From Pirellulales bacterium (GTDB lineage: Bacteria; Planctomycetota; Planctomycetia; Pirellulales; JACPPG01), in contig DASZWQ010000167.1 of assembly GCA_035546535.1 (NCBI GenBank), forward strand, positions 1 to 64,000: DNA of 64,000 nt, read 5' to 3'. The notes under the pieces were generated by a model that made no database searches, was not told the DNA's origin, and saw only the letters and a program-made list of their open reading frames with translations. Below are positions 45,196 through 53,983 of the stretch, piece by piece (the first letter of the stretch is position 1; every line of letters begins with the position of its first letter). The translations under genes were made by a program, and so were the position numbers.

Positions 45196-47430
45196 TCAGT
45201 TCTTGAAAATGAATTCGGGAGTATTCAGCAATGCCCAAAGCAGGTCTTCAATGGCCTGGCGCCGCTCAGCGCTATCGCCTTTGATCAGCGCCGCGGTGGC
45301 GAGTCGTTCTTCACTGGTAGGGTTGCGCGAGTAGGTCGCCAGGTACAACTCTTCGACAATTTGTTCCGGCGACTGACTGCTGGCGGCCAATCGTGCCACG
45401 CGACCGGTATCGCCCGTCAGGCGGCGGTCCAAGCTCGGCGCGTTCATCAAATGCAACGCTTGCACAACGGTCGTTTCGCCCGTCCGTTCGCAGGGGGGAT
45501 CCTGATTAGCGTCCGGCCGGCCGAATGCATCCAGAAACAGTGATTCGATGCGGTGCGTCCACAGTTCGACAGCCCGTGCCTCGGGAGGCATGGCTGCGTA
45601 AGACTCTCGGACCTCGGTCACATCACCGATGGCATCGAGCAACACCTCGGCCTCGAGCCGCTGCCGATAATGGCGCGAAAAGTTGTGCGTATCCGCGACA
45701 TTGCCGGTGCTCGGCAAGGATGCCAGACCGTACACGTACGAACCGGTAATCAGTCTCAGCAGTTCCTTCTGGTCGTACTTCATGCGGCGAAATTCATCGG
45801 CGAGGCAATCGAGTAGCGCTGGATTGCTGGGCGGATTCGTGGCCCGCAGGTCATCCACCGGATCGACTACGCCGCGTCCCATCAATTCCGCCCAGACGCG
45901 ATTGACCGCCACGCGCGAAAAGAAAACCTTACCGTCGGCCAGCATCCAATCGGCAAATATTTCGCGCGGGTCATCGTCCGGGCCAGGCGTGCGCGCCTGA
46001 CCGAACAGCGGTCGAGGGGCGAGCGTCTCGCCCGTGAGCGGATGCGTCACGCTGCCGCTTTCGGCCGTGAACACGATTTCTTCGCCACCGGAAATCGGCG
46101 GCGAAAGTCCCGTGCCCTTGTAGCCAACGCGGCTGAAGAATGCGGCCAGGCTATAGAAGTCGTCCTGCCCCCACACTTCGAAGGGATGATGGTGGCACTT
46201 GGCGCACTCCAGACGCGTGCCCAGGAACAACTGGCTGACAAGCGTCGTGATTTCATCCGGCGAGCGCCGATCGCGAAATACCGTGACCGCGCCATTGCGC
46301 CAGGTACTTCCCTGGGCCGTAATCAACTCGCGGGCAAAGCGATCGTACGGCCAGTTCTCGCGAAACACCTCGCGCAGCCAGCTGTCCAGACTGAACGTTG
46401 CCTTGATGCCCACGCGATAGGGATTGGGACGCAACAGATCGGCCCACTTGTTGGCCCAATAATCGGCATACTCGGGGCGATCCAATAGAGTGTCGACCAA
46501 TCGCGCGCGTTTGTCCGGCGCGGCGTCCACCAGGTAGCGACGACTTTCTTCGACACTCGGCAAACGGCCAATGATGTCTAGATAGACGCGACGAAGAAAC
46601 GTGCTTTCGTCAGCCGGCTCACTCGGCTTGATGTTTAGCTGCTGAAGCTTGTTCCAGACATGGGCGTCAAGGACGTTATTGCGAGGAAGCTGTTCATAGA
46701 ATTCCGCGGGCACGGGCGTCGGCAGCGGAATCGCGGTATTCCAGGTGGCGATGTTTCCCATGTAGCGAGCCATGATGCTGGCTTCGCCCGGCAAAGTCCC
46801 GGCCACCACCAGCCCCCCACTGTCGACGGCCACGATCGCCGCTTCATTCGAGGCGAAATTCGTGAGCCGTGTCACGTCGCACGTCGAGCCATCGGAATAA
46901 TGGGCAGTCACGAGCAGTTGCTCGCGCGCGCCCGCTGGTAGAACGTGCTCTTCGGGGGCAAGCGATATCCTCATCAACTTTGGATCGCTGTCCTGTGCCC
47001 TTTGCATGCCGGTCACGATCCAGGTGCGCAGGGTTGCGTATTCAGCACTATTGACATCGAGCCTCAATCCGCCGCCATGCGGCTCAGCGCCGGAGGCCTT
47101 CCGCAGCAATAGGCTGTTATCGGCGGCGCCCGGAAACACGCGCCGACCGCGCGCGTTCTTGACGATGGAGTCGTAATCCGTTGCGGCGTCAAATCCCAGC
47201 AGCGAAAGCGCGAAACCATTCTGGCCGCGCGACTTGCCATGACATGCTCCGGAGTTGCAGCCCGCCTTGGTCAGAATCGGCAGCACGTCGAGTTCAAACA
47301 CCGGCCGGTCGGTACGCGTCTCGGCAGCCTTTAGGACGTAACGGGCCTGGCCGGCGATCATGCACGCCATGGCCGCGCAAGCGCAAATTACTGCTCGGGG
47401 CAGGGCCCGGGTTGAATCGCTCGATGGCAT
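45196..47430 (-). CDS. DUF1549-DUF1553 protein with Big_2 domain and variant heme motif
   Basis: This exported protein of about 744 residues differs from the first module's cytochrome. After a signal region it has a variant motif GCNSGACHGKSRG (C-x4-CH), then a Big_2 Ig-like domain (VLPAGAREQLLVTAHYSDGST, FASNEAAIVAVDSGGLV), a DUF1549 domain (TFLRRVYLDIIGRLPSVEE), a classical CxxCH in CAKCHHHPFE and a DUF1553 domain (VFFSRVAVNRVWAELMGRGVV, LLRLITGSYVYG). An alternative GTG start lies at 47457; neither start has a clear ribosome binding site. It heads the three-gene minus-strand operon. Envelope location is likely; activity unproven. Confidence 0.92.
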   Translation of the reverse strand: MPSSDSTRALPRAVICACAAMACMIAGQARYVLKAAETRTDRPVFELDVLPILTKAGCNSGACHGKSRGQNGFALSLLGFDAATDYDSIVKNARGRRVFPGAADNSLLLRKASGAEPHGGGLRLDVNSAEYATLRTWIVTGMQRAQDSDPKLMRISLAPEEHVLPAGAREQLLVTAHYSDGSTCDVTRLTNFASNEAAIVAVDSGGLVVAGTLPGEASIMARYMGNIATWNTAIPLPTPVPAEFYEQLPRNNVLDAHVWNKLQQLNIKPSEPADESTFLRRVYLDIIGRLPSVEESRRYLVDAAPDKRARLVDTLLDRPEYADYWANKWADLLRPNPYRVGIKATFSLDSWLREVFRENWPYDRFARELITAQGSTWRNGAVTVFRDRRSPDEITTLVSQLFLGTRLECAKCHHHPFEVWGQDDFYSLAAFFSRVGYKGTGLSPPISGGEEIVFTAESGSVTHPLTGETLAPRPLFGQARTPGPDDDPREIFADWMLADGKVFFSRVAVNRVWAELMGRGVVDPVDDLRATNPPSNPALLDCLADEFRRMKYDQKELLRLITGSYVYGLASLPSTGNVADTHNFSRHYRQRLEAEVLLDAIGDVTEVRESYAAMPPEARAVELWTHRIESLFLDAFGRPDANQDPPCERTGETTVVQALHLMNAPSLDRRLTGDTGRVARLAASSQSPEQIVEELYLATYSRNPTSEERLATAALIKGDSAERRQAIEDLLWALLNTPEFIFKN

Positions 47431-49060
47431 GGGGCGTGAAGCGTGGCGGGCGGGCACGGAACCATTGCGTCACAGCCGGATGCCGAATTCGATGACGTGT
47501 TGAATCGTCATCAACCAGCAACACGGCCACGCCATGGACCGCAGCCCAAGGGGGCGTGCTAATGCTATTAAACTAGCCGATTTGCGCAGGACGCTCAATG
47601 TTTTTCCGCGGCCGCGTGGCGCCAAATGTCAGCTCCGGAAGCCAGCCTGTGGCCATTGGGGGGCTGGTTTTCGGCCTGGTTCATGCATCCCACGTGGACT
47701 GGTTTGGCAAATATCCCAACTCAGGTGCCAGGATCGAGGCCTTGCTTTTCTGCTTTATGAGAAGAGAGCTCGGGAGCCCTCCACGCGTGCGATGGAGCCG
47801 GGGCCTTGGCCGACCAGCAATTCGACCAGTCGCGCTGAACGGTTCTCCATCGCGGCGCGCGTTTTTATCGGTTCGCCTCACGGCGCGATCCCATGCGGTG
47901 CCAACAGCGCGGCTGCCGTCGAATTTGCCACATTTCCTTACGGCGACGTGGTCGCGTCGCTCAAAAGAATGCGCGACTGAGCCGCCCTTTGAACATCGCA
48001 CGACTCAGCAACGTTCGCGTCAGTTCACTTTGCACTGGGTTCGACGAGTGCACTGTCGCCTCGCGAGGGATCGCTCACCTCTCCTCGACAATGGCGGACG
48101 GTTTCAAGTTCTTGGCGGCGTAATCTATCCTGAAAGGCCGTCCCGACTGAACCATTTGTCGATTTCGTCGCTCTTCGGCTGGGTAAGGCCGCACCGGAGT
48201 CGCTCCGGACGTGGCTGCTGGATCTCGAACAAAACGGGCGAACCGTTCGCATACCGATTTAGGGGGCCGGCCGGTCTGCCGTTGAGGAACGCCCGTTGTT
48301 CACCGATTTCCCGTTGCAACTGGGCGCACCGTTTGCGGTGTATCGCAGACGCGCCGTTCGACCCGTCGGTTCTGAGTCGGGCCGAAGGCTGCTCAGTTCG
48401 TTTTATGCAGAGGAGAATGGTCCTGCCTAATGGGTGAGTATCGCGCCCGTGGCCAAAGCGGGTCGCCGGGAGTACCAGATTAGTTGCCCGTTATTTCCCG
48501 AGGGCGTTGAGGCGTCGCGGAGCAGATCTCCCAGCTCCTCCAATGCCTAGGATTATCACTGAAAGATTACATTTGCTTCAGGTATCGGCGTCCGTTAGGT
48601 CCGAGGGGGGATCCTGGGATGCGGACGCAGGCTCCGTCTGCGAGTATTCCAGCCAGTCACAACGTCTTATTTTCGCAGCGGCGTTTGCCGCTTTTTGTGG
48701 CAATTTCGGTCTTATGAGGAAAGCCCGTTGCTGCATTTGGTGACAAATTCGTAAGAGGGGTCTCTTTTACGCTAGGATAAATTGACGGCATTTGCGTCCG
48801 GCAATACGATCGGTTCATATGACTCGTCGTACGTGAGTCACCTTATTGCGATTCGGAAGCTGTCTGATCGCAGGGAGGAGACGGCCGATGGATCCATCGT
48901 ATTCGCCAGGCGGCGACCGGTGACAGTTTTTGATGTTGGGTTTCGTCTTCTTCGGCGGTATTCAGGTGCGCCAAAGAAGAGGTGCATCCGCATCTTCCCT
49001 CCTCTGATTTCCCGCACATTGTTCCAATCCGCGAACCAAGCGTTCAACGAGCCAAACCAC
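47431..49060. other. Long non-coding or decayed region upstream of the RND operon
   Basis: The 1.6 kb stretch has no gene I can support. A plus-strand frame at 47598-48437 is open but its translation is basic, low in acidic residues and without motif, and overlapping frames look equally plausible, which points to chance opening. Base composition falls toward 48600-48800, where the RND operon promoter is expected. It contains one terminator-like hairpin near 48677. No transposase remnant was recognised. Confidence 0.5.
48677..48696 (+). terminator. Terminator-like hairpin upstream of the RND operon
   Basis: AGCGGC (48677-48682) and GCCGCT (48687-48692) close a four-base loop, followed by a run of T residues to 48696. 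It could end transcription from the left or act as an attenuator ahead of the efflux operon. The stem has only six base pairs. Confidence 0.45.
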
Positions 49061-50146
49061 ATGAAAGTTTTATCGCCCCTGGCCATCATCGTGGCTATGG
49101 CTTGTCTTTCCCTGCCCGCCTGCAACCACGTCGAGGAGCAGCACCACGAGGCGCACACCATCACGGCGACGAGCCCTTCGGTGCAGCCCGTCACGCTGAC
49201 GCAACCCTACGTCTGTCAGATCCACTCCCAGCGCCACATCAAGGTGCGTGCGCTCGAGATGGGGTATCTCGAAGAGATTCGTGTCAAGGAAGGGCAGCAG
49301 GTTAAGGCGGGTGACACGCTCTTCACCGTGATCCCCATTCTCTATCAGAAGAAAGCCGAGGCCGAGAAGGCCGAGGCGAATCTCGCCAAGTTGCAATATC
49401 AGTACACGCAGAAGCTGGCTGCGGACAAAGTCGTTTCGCCCAATGAAGTCAGCTTGCGTCAAGCCGAGTTGCAAAAGGCGGACGCAAAGGCGGATCTAGC
49501 TGCTGCGGAGTTGGGGTTCGCTACGGTCAAAGCGCCCTTTGATGGGATCATCGACCGTCTGCACTTGCAGCAAGGGAGCCTGGTCGAAGAGGGAGAGGTT
49601 CTGACAACGTTGTCCGACAACAGCACGATGTGGGTTTATTTCAACGTGCCGGAAAAGCGTTACCTCGAGTACATGCAGGATCCGCACAAGGACGAGTTGA
49701 AGATCGAACTCGTATTGGCGAGCGGTAAGAAATTCGACCATGTCGGCAAGATCGGGGCGATCGAGGCGGACTTCAACAACGAGACAGGAAACATTCCCTT
49801 CCGTGCCGACTTCCCGAACCCGGATCGCCTGTTGCGACATGGTCAGACCGGTACGGTGATGATTAGCCGCGTGCAGAACGACGCGCTGGTTATCCCACAG
49901 CGTGCTACGTTCGAGGTCCTCGCCAAGCGGTACGTTTTCGTCATCGATAAAGACGACATCGCACACCAGCGGGAGATCACCTACTCGACCGAACTGGACG
50001 ACATCTTCGTGATCGATAAGGGGCTCGAGCCGGGCGACAAGATCGTCCTCGAGGGACTCCGGCAGGTTCACGAGGGTGACAAAGTCGAATACGAAGACCG
50101 TCCCTCAGAGCAGGTAGCGTCGCATTTAAAGTACCACGCCGAATAG
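49061..50146 (+). CDS. RND efflux periplasmic adaptor lipoprotein (MFP/HlyD type)
   Basis: The 361-residue protein starts with a lipoprotein signal (MKVLSPLAIIVAMACLSLPAC, lipid cysteine at about residue 21). It has the adaptor order: beta-barrel and lipoyl halves (RALEMGYLEEIRVKEGQQVKAGDTLFTV, FATVKAPFDGIIDRLHLQQGSLVEEGEVLTTL), a coiled-coil hairpin between them (KKAEAEKAEANLAKLQYQYTQK), and a membrane-proximal end. It bridges the RND pump and outer-membrane channel. The ATG at 49061 is chosen for the signal peptide; the open frame extends 280 bases upstream without signal. The pump gene follows after 48 bases. Confidence 0.92.
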   Translation: MKVLSPLAIIVAMACLSLPACNHVEEQHHEAHTITATSPSVQPVTLTQPYVCQIHSQRHIKVRALEMGYLEEIRVKEGQQVKAGDTLFTVIPILYQKKAEAEKAEANLAKLQYQYTQKLAADKVVSPNEVSLRQAELQKADAKADLAAAELGFATVKAPFDGIIDRLHLQQGSLVEEGEVLTTLSDNSTMWVYFNVPEKRYLEYMQDPHKDELKIELVLASGKKFDHVGKIGAIEADFNNETGNIPFRADFPNPDRLLRHGQTGTVMISRVQNDALVIPQRATFEVLAKRYVFVIDKDDIAHQREITYSTELDDIFVIDKGLEPGDKIVLEGLRQVHEGDKVEYEDRPSEQVASHLKYHAE

Positions 50147-50194
50147 GAGTCGAAACGGGTACGGGCACGGGGCGCCGTCTGATCCCTCAAAAGC

Positions 50195-53100
50195 ATGTTC
50201 TCAAAATTCCTCCAAAGACCTGCGCTGGCGATGGTGATTTCGATCATCATCCTCTTCCTGGGGGGATTGTCGATTACGACACTGCCTATTTCGCAGTTCC
50301 CCAACGTCGCGCCCCCGAGCGTCTCTGTCACGCTCGCTTATCCGGGCGCTAGCGCCAACGTTCTCGTCGATTCGGTGCTCGTGATCCTGGAGCAGGCCAT
50401 CAACGGCGTGCCCGACATGCGATACATGGCTTCGGCGGCTACCAGTGCCGGCGAAGCCACGATCATGATCATCTTCGAGCCAGGCACAGATCCAAACGTG
50501 GCGGTACTGAACGTACAGAACCGCATTCAGACCGTGAAGCAGCGGCTCCCTCCTCTCGTCGAGTTGGAAGGCATCGTCGTCATGCAGATGATGACGAGCA
50601 TGTTGATGTACGTGAACATCTACAGCACTGAGGAGAGTCACGATCAGAACTTCCTCTACAACTTCGCCTATGTAAACATCGTTCCTGAAGTCAAGCGCGT
50701 GCGCGGCATCGGCAGCGCCAATATTCTCGGCAGCCGCGCGTACGCCATGCGGGTCTGGCTGAATCTGGACCGCATGCGGGCCTACAATATAGGCGCCGAA
50801 GACGTCATGGACATGATCAGTAAACAGAGCATGATAGGTTCGCCTGGCCGACTAGGCCAGGCGACCGGACGTACGTCCCAAACCGTCGAATACGTGCTCA
50901 CCTGGGTCGGCCGTTACAACAAGCCGGAACAGTACGAAAACATCATTCTGAAGGCCAACCCCGACGGTGAGGTGCTGCGGCTCAAGGATGTCGCCGAGAT
51001 CGACATGGGGCCGTCGTACTACAACATTTACTCGGATATCGACGGCCATCCTTCCGCCGCGATCGTCCTCAAGCAACTTCCCGGCACCAACGCAGCGGTC
51101 GTCATCGAGCAAGTCAAGGAAAAGCTGGAGGAGATCAAGGAAACCTCCTTCCCCGCGGGCATGACCTATGAGGTCAGCTACGACGTTTCCAGCTTCTTAG
51201 ACGCCTCGATCGAGCAGGTGCTGCACACCTTGTTCGAAGCTTTCGTGCTGGTCTCCCTGGTAGTCTTTCTGTTCCTCGGCGATCTTCGATCGACGCTGAT
51301 TCCTACGTTGGCCGTTCCCGTCTCTCTGATCGGGACCTTTTTCTTCCTGCAACTATTTGGCATGTCGATCAACCTGATTACGCTGTTCGCACTCGTGCTG
51401 GCGATCGGCGTCGTGGTCGACGACGCGATCGTCGTGGTGGAGGCCGTACACGCCAAGATGCACGAAAAGCACCTCTCGCCTTATCGAGCGACCAGAGAGG
51501 TCATTAACGAAATCAGCGGCGCGATCATTGCTATTACTCTGGTGATGACCGCCGTGTTCGTACCCGTCACCTTCATGACCGGGCCTGTGGGCACGTTCTA
51601 CCGGCAGTTCGGCATCACGATGGCGACGTCCATCATCCTTTCCGGTGTCGTCGCGCTGACGCTGACGCCCGTGCTGTGTGCGATGATCCTGAAGCCACAC
51701 ACGGGCCATAAGCGGCGTACGCCGCTGGCGATTTTCTTGCGCCTCTTTGACCGCGGCGTGGAGAAGGTTACGGGCGGCTACACGGCGTTCTTGGGGCCCG
51801 TCGTTACGCGACGGCTGCTCACGATGCTGGTCATCGGGGGCTTCGGCGTCGGTATCTTCATGGTGAATACCATCTTGCCGACCGGCTTTATTCCGCTGGA
51901 AGACCAAGGCATGATTTATGGGATCATCCAGACGCCTCCGGGCTCGACGATCGAGTACACCAATTCCAAATCGCACGAACTGCAAGATATTGCCAAGAAG
52001 GTCGACGGCGTCCATTCGGTGTCGTGTTTGGCCGGCTACGAGGTGCTTACCGAAGGTCGCGGCTCGAACGCAGGCACCTGTCTCATTAATTTGAAGCCTT
52101 GGCACGAGCGCAAGATGACCTCGAAGGAGATCATCTCGGTGCTCGAGCACGAAGGCCGGAAGATCGCCAACATCAAGCTCGAATTCTTCGAACCGCCGGC
52201 CGTGCCAGGCTTCGGCGCTGCGGGTGGCTTTTCCACTCGTGTGTTGGACAAGACCAACACCATGAACTACAAGCGGCTCGGCGAGGTCACCGAAAAATTC
52301 TTGGCCGAACTAGGCAAGCGCAAAGAGGTGAGGGGTCTGTTCACCTTCTTTGCCAGCAACTATCCACAGTATGAAATCATCATCAACAATGACGTGGCCA
52401 TGCAGAAGGGAGTGACCATCTTCAAGGCGATGGATACCCTCTCCACCGTCGTGGGTAGCACGTGGGGACAAGGCTTCATTCTCTTCAACCAATTCTACAA
52501 GGTCTTCGTGCAGGCTAAGCCCGAATTCCGCCGCTTCCCCGACGACTTCGAGAATATGTTCGTCAAAAACGACAAGGGGGAAATGGTCCCGTACACCTCG
52601 TTCATGACGCTCAAGAAGCAACAGGGCATGAACGAAATCAATCGCTACAACTTGTATCCGTCTGCCCCCATTCAAGGCGCGCCGGCCCCCGGTTTCAGCA
52701 GCGGCCAGGCGATCGCGGCCATCCGCGAAGTCGCCGCCGAGACCCTACCGCCGGGCTTCGACCTGGGGTGGGAAGGACTCTCCTTTGACGAAGCGAAAAA
52801 AGGCAACACGGCCGTCTACATTTTCTTGGTCGTGGTGATCTTCGTCTACCTGGTGTTGGTCGGACAGTACGAAAGCTTCATTCTGCCCCTGGCCGTGATC
52901 ATGTCGCTGCCCGTGGGGATTTTTGGCTCGTTCTTGTTCCTGCAAGCGATGGGCTTGGCTAACGACGTCTATGCCCAGATTGGTCTGGTCATGCTCGTTG
53001 GGCTATTGGGCAAGAACGCGATTCTCATCGTGGAGTTCGCCGTACAACGGCATCACGAGGGTGTGTCGATCAAGGACGCCGCCATCGAAGGTGGGAAGTT

Positions 53101-53353
53101 GCGATTCCGGCCGATCTTGATGACTTCCTTTGCCTTCATTGCCGGTTTGATTCCGCTGGTTCGTGCTACTGGTCCCGGCGCCATCGGCAACCGTACCATT
53201 GGCACGACCGCCGTTGGTGGTATGCTGCTTGGCACAGTCATCGGCGTATTGCTCATCCCTGGTCTCTACTATCTGTTCGCCAAACTGTCGGGCGACCGCA
53301 AGCTTCTGCAGGATGAGACTGGCGAACCGCTGAGTGAGGTCCTTGAGCACTAA
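50195..53353 (+). CDS. RND-family hydrophobe/amphiphile efflux pump (AcrB/MexF type)
   Basis: The 1052-residue protein is a proton-driven inner-membrane pump. It begins MFSKFLQRPALAMVISIIILFLGGLSITTLPISQFPNVAPP, the standard HAE1 N-terminus with TM1. The central membrane block includes FALVLAIGVVVDDAIVVVEAVHAKM, holding the paired aspartates of the proton relay, and the motif GIVVDDAIV is conserved. Two large periplasmic loops and a second membrane bundle (LVGLLGKNAILIVEFAVQ, GNRTIGTTAVGGMLLGTVIGVLLIPGLYYLF) follow. Length and motifs fit AcrB/MexB/MexF. It works with the adaptor and channel encoded on either side. Substrate range unknown. Confidence 0.96.
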   Translation: MFSKFLQRPALAMVISIIILFLGGLSITTLPISQFPNVAPPSVSVTLAYPGASANVLVDSVLVILEQAINGVPDMRYMASAATSAGEATIMIIFEPGTDPNVAVLNVQNRIQTVKQRLPPLVELEGIVVMQMMTSMLMYVNIYSTEESHDQNFLYNFAYVNIVPEVKRVRGIGSANILGSRAYAMRVWLNLDRMRAYNIGAEDVMDMISKQSMIGSPGRLGQATGRTSQTVEYVLTWVGRYNKPEQYENIILKANPDGEVLRLKDVAEIDMGPSYYNIYSDIDGHPSAAIVLKQLPGTNAAVVIEQVKEKLEEIKETSFPAGMTYEVSYDVSSFLDASIEQVLHTLFEAFVLVSLVVFLFLGDLRSTLIPTLAVPVSLIGTFFFLQLFGMSINLITLFALVLAIGVVVDDAIVVVEAVHAKMHEKHLSPYRATREVINEISGAIIAITLVMTAVFVPVTFMTGPVGTFYRQFGITMATSIILSGVVALTLTPVLCAMILKPHTGHKRRTPLAIFLRLFDRGVEKVTGGYTAFLGPVVTRRLLTMLVIGGFGVGIFMVNTILPTGFIPLEDQGMIYGIIQTPPGSTIEYTNSKSHELQDIAKKVDGVHSVSCLAGYEVLTEGRGSNAGTCLINLKPWHERKMTSKEIISVLEHEGRKIANIKLEFFEPPAVPGFGAAGGFSTRVLDKTNTMNYKRLGEVTEKFLAELGKRKEVRGLFTFFASNYPQYEIIINNDVAMQKGVTIFKAMDTLSTVVGSTWGQGFILFNQFYKVFVQAKPEFRRFPDDFENMFVKNDKGEMVPYTSFMTLKKQQGMNEINRYNLYPSAPIQGAPAPGFSSGQAIAAIREVAAETLPPGFDLGWEGLSFDEAKKGNTAVYIFLVVVIFVYLVLVGQYESFILPLAVIMSLPVGIFGSFLFLQAMGLANDVYAQIGLVMLVGLLGKNAILIVEFAVQRHHEGVSIKDAAIEGGKLRFRPILMTSFAFIAGLIPLVRATGPGAIGNRTIGTTAVGGMLLGTVIGVLLIPGLYYLFAKLSGDRKLLQDETGEPLSEVLEH

Positions 53354-53983
53354 AGGGCCATTGGTTTCTGCCGGAATCATTTGCCCCCCCGGCACCGTTC
53401 GATCTCCAAGTCGACGTCAGCTCCCGGCGCTTACACGACGGCGCCTTGGACCCGCGGACGTCGCTACTAACCGGAACGAGATAGAAGCCAGCGCCTTCGC
53501 TTGGCGCAGCACCCTACGTGTGCTCTCCCGCCGCAACAGCCGCGCGACCGGTCGCTAGAAGCCGTGGTGGGATGTCCGCGGTTCGGGTAGCGCGCATTGC
53601 GGAATCACTTGCCCTCCGGCACGCTAGCGACGCATGCAGCCCCTCATTGACCTCCCATTCGCCGGAGTCGCACGGGCTAGCGGCCGTTTGCATGCATCTT
53701 TGTTTCGCCAAGTGTTAGCTTGTAGCGACTCTTCGCAATTCATCGCCGCCGTCCGACTTCAGTCGACGATGACATAGTCTGTCCACGCGCTGTCACGCGA
53801 GCAAGATGCTCGAATGCAACAGCTATGGTCGGAGAGGTGGCGTCATCTGGCGGAACGGATTTGGCCTCGCGCCCGATTGGTCGGGCAAGTGAGGTCAGAA
53901 CCTGCTTCCTCATCCGACGTGGGCTCGGGGCGCGAAAACCGTACGGATCGCCGACACGCGCAAGCTCATCAAGGACGGCAAGG
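53354..53983. other. Intergenic stretch inside the RND operon, nothing recognised
   Basis: About 630 bp separates the pump gene from the outer-membrane factor gene, which is long for an operon. Frames on both strands are short or unlikely. No hairpin followed by T residues was found, so read-through transcription is possible, but a separate promoter may exist. AAGGA at 53971 is the ribosome binding site of the next gene. Confidence 0.5.

Noticed and set aside
43754-45334. Plus-strand frame of about 526 codons opposite the DUF1501 gene
   Set aside because: The minus strand carries clear DUF1501 motifs throughout; this frame has none.
47598-48437. Plus-strand frame of about 279 codons
   Set aside because: Arg/Ser/Pro-heavy translation with no motif, no ribosome binding site and several equally long overlapping frames; judged a chance opening.
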